DNA of 64,000 nt from Micromonospora sp. H61 (GTDB taxonomy: Bacteria > Actinomycetota > Actinomycetes > Mycobacteriales > Micromonosporaceae): positions 1 to 64,000 of the forward strand of contig NZ_JAGPXY010000005.1 in assembly GCF_018070325.1 (NCBI RefSeq), read 5' to 3'. The translations under genes were made by a program, and so were the position numbers. The notes below the pieces were generated by a model, which worked only from the letters and a program-made list of their open reading frames with translations, ran no database searches and was not told the DNA's origin. Positions 17,143 through 25,346 of this stretch are shown here, piece by piece (position 1 is the stretch's first letter; each line of letters starts with the position of its first letter).

Positions 17143-18315
17143 TCACGGCAGCCGGCCGACGGCCAGCGTGTCGCGCCGCTCCGGCGCGAGCCCACCGTCG
17201 CGGGTAGGCCCGGCGCTCGCCCCTCGCCCCGGGTCCTCGTCGGCGGCGACCGAACCGCCCTCGGCGCCGCCCACCGGGCCGGACCGACGCAGGCGACCAG
17301 CGACCCGGTGGGCCTGGCGCAGCGCCGAGTACGCCACCCAGTCACCCCGCCCGACGAGGCGGTGCTTGAGCCCGGCCACGCCCGGGGGCAGCGGGTAGCC
17401 GCCGGTGGGCAGGTACCGACGGTAGTGCGCGGCGGCCCGGTGGAAGAAGTCGCGCCGCAGGTGTGGGTGCAGCCGGCCGTCGTTGCCCACCACCACGAGG
17501 TAGTGGCTGATCATCAGCTCGAACAGCTCGGCCTGCAACCGCTCGTCCGGGTGCTTCCGGGCGACCCAGTCCATCAGCCGCTCGTACTGGGCGAAGGCGT
17601 CGAAGTGCCGGCCGCTGCGGGTGGAGGTGATCGCGCCCTGACGGCCCTGGCGGTACAGGTAGCAGACCCGGTCCAGCACGGAGATCTTCTCGGCCCCGAT
17701 CAGCAGGGGGTGGCTGAACGGGATGTCCTCGTACCAGCCGGGGAAGAAACGCAGCTCCAGTTCGTCCATGAAGTCGCGGCGGACCACCTTGTTCCAGGCG
17801 GTGTGCTGCACCCGCAGCAGCTGCGGCTGGTCGGTCAACCGGGTCACGCCGGTGATTCCGCATAGCAGCGGGCTGCTCGCGTCGATCTCCCGCCGACCGT
17901 CCTCGTGTACCCGCAGGTGGTCGAGCATCAGCACGTCGGGCTGGTGCTGGCGAAGCCGGTCCAGCACCGCCGCGATCGTGCCCGGTGGCAACCAGTCGTC
18001 GCTGTCGACGAACCAGACGTACCGGCCGCTGGCCACGTCGAGCCCGGCGTTGCGGGCCAGCCCCAGACCCACGTTGCTGCTCAGGTGCACGACGCGCACG
18101 CCGTCGCGGCTGACCGCGTACGAGCGGAGCATGTCGCCGCAGCCGTCCGGGGAGGCGTCGTCGACGGCGATCAGCTCGACAGTGTCCGACTCGCCCACCG
18201 GGATGTCGGCCCGGATCGACTCGAGGCACTGGTACAGGTACGCCTCGACGCCGTAGACGGGCACGACGATGCTCAGCAGCGGTGCGGGCGTCGGCTCATT
18301 GACCACGTCCGCCAC
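17143..18315 (-). CDS. Family 2 glycosyltransferase
   Basis: A 390-residue GT-A enzyme. The N-terminal LLSIVVPVYGVEAYLYQCLESI, AVDDASPDGCG and VWFVDSDDW (the DxD metal site near 108) define a GT2 domain of about 250 residues. The rest is a helical region of the kind found in capsule and teichoic-acid GT2 enzymes, ending in a low-complexity Gly/Ala tail. GT2 proteins of this kind often work beside CDP-polyol phosphotransferases, and two such enzymes are encoded nearby. It is divergent from the acyltransferase gene across 290 bases that contain GTTAAC at 18396. Confidence 0.88.
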   Translation of the reverse strand: MADVVNEPTPAPLLSIVVPVYGVEAYLYQCLESIRADIPVGESDTVELIAVDDASPDGCGDMLRSYAVSRDGVRVVHLSSNVGLGLARNAGLDVASGRYVWFVDSDDWLPPGTIAAVLDRLRQHQPDVLMLDHLRVHEDGRREIDASSPLLCGITGVTRLTDQPQLLRVQHTAWNKVVRRDFMDELELRFFPGWYEDIPFSHPLLIGAEKISVLDRVCYLYRQGRQGAITSTRSGRHFDAFAQYERLMDWVARKHPDERLQAELFELMISHYLVVVGNDGRLHPHLRRDFFHRAAAHYRRYLPTGGYPLPPGVAGLKHRLVGRGDWVAYSALRQAHRVAGRLRRSGPVGGAEGGSVAADEDPGRGASAGPTRDGGLAPERRDTLAVGRLP

Positions 18316-18570
18316 CTTCGACGACCCGGGTGGCCGGCCCCGGAACCTGACGTTGCCGCCGATGGTGGACTCTCTGAACTCCAGCCCAGCGGAAGGTTAA
18401 CGCCGGGCCGGTGGTCGGTTTCCGGCCCGGGGAACGTGGGCTCGCGGGGCGGGTGGGATGCGTCCGGTTCACCCGGGAGTGACCCGGTAGGGTGCCTCGG
18501 TGCGGCCCTGCCGGGTCGTCGTGGGCGTCGCCGTCGCGCCGTCCGACGCCGCGACGAGGAGGCTACGACC

Positions 18571-18609
18571 GTGCTGGTGACCCTGCCGAGCGCCGGGATC
18601 CCGGCATGA
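18571..18609 (+). CDS. Possible 12-residue leader peptide coupled to the acyltransferase
   Basis: A GTG at 18571 follows a strong GAGGAGG by 8 bases and opens a 12-codon frame (MLVTLPSAGIPA). Its TGA overlaps the ATG of the next gene as ATGA. The acyltransferase has no ribosome site of its own, so this short frame may exist to deliver ribosomes to it. An alternative is that the true acyltransferase start differs. Confidence 0.4.
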   Translation: MLVTLPSAGIPA

Positions 18610-19841
18610 CGAGCGTCGCCGCGACGTCGGCCGCCCGGCCGGCACCGGCCCTGCCCCGGCTGCCCTCGCTGACCGGGCTGCGGTGGATCGCCGCTCTGCT
18701 GGTCTTCGGCTTTCACGCCGGCACCATGCGGATCATCGCCGAGCCGGACTACAAGGCCGTCATCGACGCGTTGTTCACCCTCGGTCTCTCCGGGGTGCAG
18801 TTCTTCTTCATCCTCAGCGGTTTCGTGCTGGTCTGGTCGGCCCGCGAGGGCGACTCCCGGCGTACCTTCTGGCGGCGACGGATCGCCAAGATCTACCCGA
18901 ACCACCTGGTGCTGTTCGCGGCGACGCTCGTGGTCGCCTGGTGGTTCGCCGACCCGGTCCTGCCGGCGGCGGCGTTGGAGAACCTGCTGCTGTTGCAGGC
19001 GTGGGACCCCCGGCCGGGCTGGTTCTACAGCATCAACACCGTCAGCTGGTCGCTGTCCTGCGAGTTCTTCTTCTACCTCTGTCTGCCGCTGGCGCTGCCG
19101 CTGCTGCGCCGGGCCCGACCGAAGCTGCTCTGGACGCTGATCGTCGCGCTGCCGCTGCTGATCCTCGCGCTCTGGCCGGCGCAGGAGTTGGTGCCGGAGG
19201 TGAGCCGCTGGTGGTTCACCCAGATCTTCCCGCCGGTACGGTCGCTGGAGTTCTGGCTGGGCGCGGTGGCTGCCGAGTTGATGCGCCGGGGGCTGTGGCG
19301 CGGTCCCGGTCTGACAGTGGCCAGCGGGATCTTCCTGGTCACCTGGGTGGCGGCCGCGCAGTGGATCCGCGCCGAGCTGTGGACCACGCTGCTCGCGGTC
19401 GCGTACCTGTTGGTGATCACCGCGGCCGCGGACGCGGACGTGCGGGGTCGGCGCTCGCCGTGGCGGTCCCGGCCGCTGGTCTGGCTCGGTGAGGTCTCGT
19501 TCGCCTTCTACCTGGTGCACGTGCTGGTGATGACGAGCGTGCTGCGCTGGAGCGGGACCTGGGGGATCGGCTTCGCGGGCTGGCGTGGCCCGGCCGTGGT
19601 GCTCGGCTTCCTGGCGGCGAACCTGATCCTCGCCGGGCTGTTGCACCGCTTCGTCGAAACCCCGATGATGCGCCGGCTCGCGCCGCGCCGTGCGGCCCGT
19701 CCGGCGCCCGTCCCCCGACAACGCGCGGCCGGCGACGACGACGCACGGGACCCCGCAAGCAGCGCCCGCGGCAAGGTCGACGGACCTGCCGACGAGGTCG
19801 GTCAGGCCGGCGGGCGATCACCGTACGTCGACCTGCGCTGA
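18606..19841 (+). CDS. OafA/YrhL-type membrane O-acyltransferase
   Basis: A 411-residue acyltransferase-3 protein with about ten membrane segments. It begins with the family block LPSLTGLRWIAALLVFGFHAG, which carries the catalytic-site histidine near residue 38, and continues with GVQFFFILSGFVLVWSARE and FWRRRIAKIYPNHL. Enzymes of this group move acetyl or other acyl groups onto surface sugars. The start at 18606 follows from the conserved N-terminus; a longer frame exists upstream. Its neighbours suggest the envelope polymer as substrate. The C-terminal 50 residues are hydrophilic and disordered. Confidence 0.88.
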   Translation: MTSVAATSAARPAPALPRLPSLTGLRWIAALLVFGFHAGTMRIIAEPDYKAVIDALFTLGLSGVQFFFILSGFVLVWSAREGDSRRTFWRRRIAKIYPNHLVLFAATLVVAWWFADPVLPAAALENLLLLQAWDPRPGWFYSINTVSWSLSCEFFFYLCLPLALPLLRRARPKLLWTLIVALPLLILALWPAQELVPEVSRWWFTQIFPPVRSLEFWLGAVAAELMRRGLWRGPGLTVASGIFLVTWVAAAQWIRAELWTTLLAVAYLLVITAAADADVRGRRSPWRSRPLVWLGEVSFAFYLVHVLVMTSVLRWSGTWGIGFAGWRGPAVVLGFLAANLILAGLLHRFVETPMMRRLAPRRAARPAPVPRQRAAGDDDARDPASSARGKVDGPADEVGQAGGRSPYVDLR

Positions 19842-19932
19842 CAACGTCCACCCTGGTCAACGGGTCGGCGCGGCGCGATCCGACACGCCCGTGGTCGGTG
19901 CGCCCGGCTCGGCGCGACGGTAGCGTTGGGGC

Positions 19933-20355
19933 GTGCTTCCGGTCGCGTTCACCTGTCCGCTGTGGTGGGTGGCGCGCTGGGCGACTCGGGTGCTGACCAG
20001 CCTCGCCGTCGTCGCGGCCCTGGCGCTCGGCGCAGGCCCGGCCACGGCCACCACGGCAACACCCGGCCCGGTGCCGACGTCGAGCGCGGTGCCGGCCTCT
20101 GTCGCCGCCGGCCCGCTGGCGGCCTCCTGCCGGCACTCCGCGGCACCCGGTGCTGCCCGCCCGGCCGCGGCGATACCGCCGGAGGCCGCCGAGGAGTCGG
20201 TCCCGACATGGTCGGTCGACACGCCGGTGGCGCTCCCCGATGATCAGGCCGCCATCGCGGCCGGCGTGCTGCCGGTCCGCGCGGCCGAATTCGGCCGGCT
20301 GCCCCTCGTCGACGGTACGAGCGGTCGGGCTTCCCGGGCCCCACCCGGGCGCTGA
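19933..20355 (+). CDS. Small secreted hypothetical protein
   Basis: A 140-residue protein with no family I recognise. It starts (GTG) with a probable signal peptide, with hydrophobic core VLTSLAVVAALALGAG at about residues 20-35 and a likely cut after ATA near 40. An Ala/Pro-rich segment follows. The mature part ends with a stretch near DDQAAIAAGVLPVRAAEFGRLP. It sits alone between the acyltransferase and the next hypothetical gene. Weak ribosome site and composition leave some doubt that it is expressed. Confidence 0.5.
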   Translation: MLPVAFTCPLWWVARWATRVLTSLAVVAALALGAGPATATTATPGPVPTSSAVPASVAAGPLAASCRHSAAPGAARPAAAIPPEAAEESVPTWSVDTPVALPDDQAAIAAGVLPVRAAEFGRLPLVDGTSGRASRAPPGR

Positions 20356-20490
20356 GCCACCGGGACGACCGTCCCGCCACCGTGCCCTGTCGACCCACCC
20401 GCTCCCTGACCCGCCGACCCGTGGCCCACAGTGGCCCGCTGATCGGCGCGGCTCCCCATCGCACTGCTCATCCTCCCCGAGGTGCCGACC

Positions 20491-21261
20491 ATGGAGACAG
20501 TCGTCTTCTACCAGTTCGTGACCGAGGTGCCGCGGGCCGCCGCCATCTGGTCGACGCTGTTCCTGCTGACCCTGGGCCTGCTCTCCGTGCTGGCCGCCCG
20601 CCCCGAACGGGACCGGCCCACTGACGACCCGCTCCCGGCCGGGCCCACTCCTCGGGAGGTGGCCGCCGCCGAGGCCGTGGACCTGCGCCGCTACGCCGAG
20701 GAGGTGGCCGTCGCCGCGGCCGGCGCGGCCACCACCGCCAAGCGGCGGCGTGCCGCCTGGCTGACTGCTCAGGAACAGCTGGAGCGGGCCTGGATCGGGT
20801 ACGACGAGGCGGACACCGCAGCGCGTCGCTTCGCTGGCGCCGGTGCGCTGCCCACCCCGCAGACCCCGCACACCCCCGCCGAGTACGCCGCCCGGGAGCG
20901 CTATCTGCACCGGGCGGTGATGGCTGCGTACTGGCGGAGGGAGCTGACCATGGCGCAGCTCGGCGACGTGTTCGGGCACCGGCGCGGCTGGGATCCCCGG
21001 CGGCACCCGGTCGAGCAGGAGGTGCTGATCAGCCGGGTGGTCCGGGATGCGCGGCTGGCCGACTACCAGGTGGCCGCCGGCCGTGAGCGGGCCGCCTGGC
21101 GTGACGCGGAGTTGGCCGCCGAGTCGGCTCGTGCCCTCGCCGAGGAGGCGTACGCGGCGGCGGCCCGGCTCCACCCGACCCTGGTACCCGCGCGCCGCAC
21201 GGTGGCCGGGGCGTTGCGTCCCGCCGTCGTGGCACTGTGGCGCCCGGCCCGGGTGGGTTGA
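20491..21261 (+). CDS. Hypothetical protein with one membrane anchor and helical body
   Basis: A 256-residue protein from the ATG at 20491, chosen because GAGG lies 8 bases upstream; a GTG three codons earlier is possible. One hydrophobic segment, AAIWSTLFLLTLGLLSVLAA (about residues 17-36), is followed by a long Ala-rich helical body. That body contains AAEAVDLRRYAEEVAVAAAG and a conserved-looking RRGWDPRRHPVEQEVLISRVV. I do not recognise the family; similar proteins seem restricted to actinobacteria. The gene ends the plus-strand run before the riboswitch region. Confidence 0.6.
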   Translation: METVVFYQFVTEVPRAAAIWSTLFLLTLGLLSVLAARPERDRPTDDPLPAGPTPREVAAAEAVDLRRYAEEVAVAAAGAATTAKRRRAAWLTAQEQLERAWIGYDEADTAARRFAGAGALPTPQTPHTPAEYAARERYLHRAVMAAYWRRELTMAQLGDVFGHRRGWDPRRHPVEQEVLISRVVRDARLADYQVAAGRERAAWRDAELAAESARALAEEAYAAAARLHPTLVPARRTVAGALRPAVVALWRPARVG

Positions 21262-21476
21262 GCCCAATCCGTGATGTGAGGCCGGTCACCCAATCGGGAA
21301 ATCGGACGTCCGACGCGATCGGCGGCATTGATCCCGCGATTGTGGCCGCGTTCTTTGCGGCCTGTCCGGTTGTCGCCCGCAGGCGTCGCCGTAACCGGTT
21401 GTCCCATCGAGTCACATCATCGGCAATACGCGCAGAAATTGTCGCGCCAATTGGGGTTTACGCAGGTGAACCTGGC

Positions 21477-21505
21477 TTGGCAGGGCGTTGAGACGCCAGT
21501 AGTGT
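21477..21505 (+). promoter_or_regulatory. Promoter for the c-di-AMP riboswitch transcript
   Basis: TTGGCA (21477-21482), a 17-base spacer and TAGTGT (21500-21505) form a good housekeeping-type promoter. Transcription would begin near 21512, about 30 bases before the first conserved part of the riboswitch. Confidence 0.6.
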
Positions 21506-21539
21506 CGTCCCGTCCGGTGCGGTAACCGATCGCAAGACG

Positions 21540-21690
21540 CGACGCCGCACCGACCCGCTTAATCGTGATCAACGAACCGGGGACCCACCAGTAAGTCCGG
21601 GGTGAATCCGCGAGCCACGGCCCGCGGTAGGGCGTCTTCCCGCCCGAATCCGTCAGCTAACCCGGTAGGCGGTGTCGGAAGGAGTCCCAT
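21540..21690 (+). ncRNA. ydaO/yuaA-type cyclic-di-AMP riboswitch
   Basis: The stretch carries the conserved blocks of this class in order: AACGAACCGGGGACCCA near 21571, CCGGGGTGAATCCGCGAG near 21598, GGTAGGG near 21627, and CCGAATCCGTCAGCTAACC near 21645, followed by GGTAGGC and GGAAGGAGTC. These riboswitches sense c-di-AMP and in actinobacteria usually control secreted cell-wall hydrolases. Here the downstream gene is a secreted C39-like peptidase. Ends are approximate. Confidence 0.88.
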
Positions 21691-21802
21691 CCTCGTGCAG
21701 CACCTTTCCACCCCTCGGTTGTTCCCTCGCCTCCACGGCGCGGCGGTGCACCCGCTCATCCGTCCAGTGACGGTGAGCTGACCCCCGGGTCATCGCCTTC
21801 CC

Positions 21803-21821
21803 CGCCCGGCCACGCCGGGCG
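21803..21821 (+). terminator. Hairpin in the riboswitch leader, possible expression platform
   Basis: CGCCCGGC (21803-21810) and GCCGGGCG (21814-21821) form a perfect stem with a 3-base loop, followed by TTCCCC. A second perfect stem lies at 21844-21861. Either could act as attenuator between the c-di-AMP aptamer and the gene at 21931; no clear alternative pairing with the aptamer was identified. Confidence 0.4.
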
Positions 21822-21930
21822 TTCCCCTGAGCGGTTCACCATCCGCGGACCACGGTCCGCGCGCTGGCGCCTGCCCGGATACCGGTCCGGCCCCGGTGTG
21901 CCGCTCTCCCCCCGATCCGTGGAGGACCCC

Positions 21931-22767
21931 GTGAAGCACACCCTGCAGCGTCAGCTCCGCCGCCTCGCCACCGAGCGCCCGTACCAGATCGTCGCCGCCT
22001 CCGCCGCGGCCCTCGCGATCGCCACCACCACCGGCGCCCTGCTCACCACTGCCGACGACGCCCCGGCCGGCCAGCGCACCGCGACCACTGTCGCCGAGAT
22101 GCGCAGCGACGTCGCCGCCTCCCGCGGCGAGGCTCGGGAGGCTTCCCCCTCGGCCAGCGCCGCACCGACCACTGCCGCCCCGGCCACCAGCGCCGCGTCG
22201 CCCGCCGCCAAGGCCAGCAGCAACCCGGACCTCACCCGGAAGCAGGAGCGGCCGAAGCCGCCCGCGACCAAGGTGCTCGACTACGACTACGAGGCGCAGA
22301 ACACCTACTACAACTGCGGCCCGGCGGCCACCCGGAACGCGCTCAGCGCCGCCGGCATCGACCGCACCCAGGAGGAGCTCGGCGCCGAGCTGGGCACCAC
22401 CGAGATGGGCACCAACTCGGCTGAGGACACCACCCGGGTGCTCAACGCCGAGGTGAAGGGCTCCCCGTACCGGACCCGGATGTTCCCCGGCGCGCCCAGC
22501 CCGGCCCAGATGGACCGGCTCCAGGCCGACGTGGTGAAGGCCATCACCGACGGCCGGGGCGTGGTGGCCAACGTCGTCGGCGACGCCACCGACACCGACG
22601 GCGGCTGGCACTCCTACGGCGGCGGGCACTACATCGCCGTCGTGGGCTACAAGGACAACGGCCGCACCGTACGCATCGCCGACTCGGCGAACCCGGCCGA
22701 CCCGTCGTACTGGATCACCACGATCGACCTGGCCAACTGGATCACCAGCCGGGGCTACTCCGCCTGA
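21931..22767 (+). CDS. Secreted C39-like cysteine peptidase under riboswitch control
   Basis: A 278-residue exported protein. The N-terminal hydrophobic segment (about 19-40, after KHTLQRQLRRLATERPYQ) is a signal or anchor, and a Ser/Ala/Pro linker runs to about 110. The C-terminal 165 residues resemble Peptidase_C39_2/papain-like proteins. The probable catalytic cysteine is in NTYYNCGPAATRNALSAAG, the histidine in GGGHYIAVVGYKDNG, and an aspartate/asparagine in IADSANPADPSYW. The GTG at 21931 has GGAGG 5 bases upstream; an in-frame GTG at 21898 lacks this. c-di-AMP control suggests a role in wall or peptide processing. Confidence 0.82.
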   Translation: MKHTLQRQLRRLATERPYQIVAASAAALAIATTTGALLTTADDAPAGQRTATTVAEMRSDVAASRGEAREASPSASAAPTTAAPATSAASPAAKASSNPDLTRKQERPKPPATKVLDYDYEAQNTYYNCGPAATRNALSAAGIDRTQEELGAELGTTEMGTNSAEDTTRVLNAEVKGSPYRTRMFPGAPSPAQMDRLQADVVKAITDGRGVVANVVGDATDTDGGWHSYGGGHYIAVVGYKDNGRTVRIADSANPADPSYWITTIDLANWITSRGYSA

Positions 22768-22783
22768 CCCGGGCACGCTGACC

Positions 22784-22824
22784 GCCGCGGGCGCCGTCCT
22801 CCACAAGGGGCCGGCGCCCGCGGC
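22784..22824 (+). terminator. Hairpin terminator after the C39-like peptidase gene
   Basis: Perfect 12-base arms GCCGCGGGCGCC (22784-22795) and GGCGCCCGCGGC (22813-22824) lie 16 bases after the stop codon. Confidence 0.75.
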
Positions 22825-22891
22825 GTCTGTCCGCGTGGTCCCGTCATCGACGGCTCTCGTACCCGACCGTGAACCGTGGGAGACTGCGGCC

Positions 22892-23638
22892 GTGGTGGAG
22901 AAGACGGGTGGTCACGCCGGCCGCAGGCCGGTCCTGCTGCTGCTGCACGGCATGGGAGCGACCGGGGACGTGTGGTTGCCCTGGGCCCCGTACCTCGAGC
23001 AGCACTGGCCCGGGCGGTGGCTGGCACCGGACCTCGCCGGCCACGGCTGGGCGTCGCCGCTGCCGTCGTACTCCTTCCCGGGCTTCGCCCAGCAGGTCGC
23101 GCAGGCGCTCGCCCCCGACGACCGGTTGGTGGTGCTCGGGCACTCGCTGGGCGGGGTGGTCGGTCTCGCGCTTGCCGCCCGCGACGCCGGAACGCCGGTG
23201 GACGCGGTCGTCGGGCTGGGCATCAAGGCACTCTGGTCACCCGCTGAGCTGACCCGCGCCGCCGAAGTCGCCGCCCGCCCGGTGAGCTGGTTCGCCAGCC
23301 GCACCGAGGCGGCTCGCCGCTACCTGCGGGTCTCCGGGCTGGCCGGCCTGGTCTCGCCGGACCACCCGGTGGTGGACGCCGGGCTGCGCCAGGTCGACGG
23401 CCGGTGGCGCCTCGCCATGGACCCGGCCGCCTTCGCCGTCGGCGAGCCCGACCTGGCCGCGCTGCTCGCGGCGACCGACGTGCCGGTGCTGCTGGCACGC
23501 GGGGAGAACGACCCGATGGTCACCGACGAACAGCTCAAGGAGTACGGCGTACCGGTCGCCACGCTGCCCGGCCTCGGGCACAACGCGCACGTGGAGGACC
23601 CGGCGGCGGTGCTGGCGCTGCTCGACCCGTACCGCTGA
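22892..23638 (+). CDS. Alpha/beta hydrolase
   Basis: About 248 residues of alpha/beta-hydrolase fold. The oxyanion loop is LLLLHGMGATGDVW, the nucleophile elbow VVLGHSLGGVVGLAL (serine in GHSLG), the acid DPMVTDEQ and the histidine GLGHNAHVEDP. The start is uncertain: GTG codons at 22892 and 22895 fit a GGGAG 9-10 bases upstream, while the frame is open to 22835. The substrate is unknown. It converges with the TagF-like gene with only 4 bases between stops. Confidence 0.85.
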   Translation: MVEKTGGHAGRRPVLLLLHGMGATGDVWLPWAPYLEQHWPGRWLAPDLAGHGWASPLPSYSFPGFAQQVAQALAPDDRLVVLGHSLGGVVGLALAARDAGTPVDAVVGLGIKALWSPAELTRAAEVAARPVSWFASRTEAARRYLRVSGLAGLVSPDHPVVDAGLRQVDGRWRLAMDPAAFAVGEPDLAALLAATDVPVLLARGENDPMVTDEQLKEYGVPVATLPGLGHNAHVEDPAAVLALLDPYR

Positions 23639-23642
23639 GCGG

Positions 23643-25313
23643 TCAGGCAGGTGTGGACGCGGTCAGTGTCCCAGCCGGTGCCAGCTCCCGGCGGGCGGCG
23701 GTCAGGAACGCCTCGGCGTACGCCTCGGCCGGGAAGTCACCCAGGTAGCGGCGGCGGGTGGCCCAGCGGGCCTCGGCCAGCGGGTCGGTGTCCAGCAGGG
23801 CGGTCAGTACCTCGTCCACGTTGGACATGTCCCGGCGCAGCACGTAACCCGACCCGGCCAGCGGGAACCGCTCCACGAACCGGTCACCCTCGTCGCCCAT
23901 GTCGGTGACCGCGTACGGCTTTCCGGAGTAGAGGAAGTCCGAGATCACGCCGGACACGTCGGAGACCAGCGCGTCGGCGGAGTTGACGCACTCGGTCAGG
24001 CTCAGCTCCCGAGCCGCCGCGCCGACCACGTGCTGGCGGCCGGTGCGGGCCCGGTCGGCGACGAGCAGCTCGGTCAGGCGGCCCAGTTGGCGGGCCGACG
24101 CCGGGTTCTGCCTGGTGTACGGGTGGGCTCGCAGGATCACCGTCGCGCCGCGCTCCAACAGCCGGCGCAGCAGGCTCTCGGCCACCGGCAGCGAGCAGTA
24201 GTCGGCGTCGGCGTGGTGCCCGGTCCAGGTCGGCGTGTAGAGCACGGTCGGGTGCGCCAACCCTCGCGCGGGCTCCGGGCGCACCTCGATCGACTCGACC
24301 TGTGGGCGACCCACCACCACGAACTTGTCCGCCGGGATCTGCACTCCGGCGCGGGCGTACCGGTCGATCGCCGCCTGCCCGGCCACGAAGATCCGGTCGA
24401 AGATCCCCGACACCGGGTTGGCGCTCGGCGCCTTGTCGCTGTCGCCGTGGTGCAGCTGGATGTGGGTGAGCTGGGTGAAGCGGACGCAGTGGCTGTTCTT
24501 CGCACCGTGGTTGACGTAGAACGCCGCCCGCAGGCTCGGCACCAACGCCTCGTCCATCGCCCCCAGGGTGGGGCAGTAGACCACCGGCGCGTCGGTGGCC
24601 GCCGCGATCGGGGCCAGGAACTCCGGCTCACGCAGCACGACCAGAAACGGCCGGCCGATCCGTTCCAGGTACGGCAGCCACATGGTGACCTGGTATTCCG
24701 AGCCGGGAGGCGCGGAGAAGTAGAGCAGTAACTCCGGCTGGTGCGGGCGCAGCGCGGCGGCCACCGCCCCGCCGCCGGACCGTGGCCGGAACCGTCGCCG
24801 GGCCAGGTCCAGCGCGACCGCACCGGCGCCCGCGCCGACCAGCAGGCTGGCGGCCAGCGCCACACCGGCCGGCAGGGCGAGCGCGGCGGCGAGCGCCAGG
24901 GCGGCGAGCAGCCCGAGCAGGGCCGTGCCGAGCCGGTCGGCGATCATCGGCGTGCGGGCGCGTACCGGCAGGTTGGCCGCCCGGATCTCCAGACTGCCGG
25001 CGGTGCGCAGCGGCCCCACCAGCAGCACCAGCCCCAGCAGGACCAGCCCGGTGGCGACCAGCGCGAGGCTGAGCCCGTCGTCCAGTCGCCGGGAGTAACC
25101 GACCAGGATCGCCGCGGCGATCAACGCGGTCTCCGCCACCAGGTCGGCGCTGGGCCGGATCCGCTGCTCAGCGGCCGAGGCGGCCAGCGCGGCGACGGCC
25201 AACGCCAGCCCCCAGCCGGTGGCGCCGGTCAGCGCCAGCACGACAAAGGCCAGCACGGCCAACCCGGTGGTCAGGCACCGGGCGGCCAGCTTTCGGACCA
25301 GGTCGCCGCGCAT
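23643..25313 (-). CDS. TagF-like CDP-polyol phosphotransferase, membrane-anchored (first paralogue)
   Basis: A 556-residue protein. The first 180 residues contain several hydrophobic segments. The C-terminal 370 residues are a CDP-glycerol glycerophosphotransferase-type GT-B domain. Key blocks are IQLHHGDSDKAPS (catalytic histidine region), VLYTPTWTGH, VILRAHPYTRQNP and DALVSDVSGVISDFLYSGKPYAV. Such enzymes build glycerol- or ribitol-phosphate chains of teichoic acids on the cytoplasmic face. It is followed upstream by the CDP-ribitol synthase gene (33-base gap), which argues for a ribitol-phosphate product. A second protein with the same architecture lies at 32000. Confidence 0.9.
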   Translation of the reverse strand: MRGDLVRKLAARCLTTGLAVLAFVVLALTGATGWGLALAVAALAASAAEQRIRPSADLVAETALIAAAILVGYSRRLDDGLSLALVATGLVLLGLVLLVGPLRTAGSLEIRAANLPVRARTPMIADRLGTALLGLLAALALAAALALPAGVALAASLLVGAGAGAVALDLARRRFRPRSGGGAVAAALRPHQPELLLYFSAPPGSEYQVTMWLPYLERIGRPFLVVLREPEFLAPIAAATDAPVVYCPTLGAMDEALVPSLRAAFYVNHGAKNSHCVRFTQLTHIQLHHGDSDKAPSANPVSGIFDRIFVAGQAAIDRYARAGVQIPADKFVVVGRPQVESIEVRPEPARGLAHPTVLYTPTWTGHHADADYCSLPVAESLLRRLLERGATVILRAHPYTRQNPASARQLGRLTELLVADRARTGRQHVVGAAARELSLTECVNSADALVSDVSGVISDFLYSGKPYAVTDMGDEGDRFVERFPLAGSGYVLRRDMSNVDEVLTALLDTDPLAEARWATRRRYLGDFPAEAYAEAFLTAARRELAPAGTLTASTPA

Positions 25314-25346
25314 GTCGCTCCGTTCGTGGTTCCGCAGCCGTCGGCG

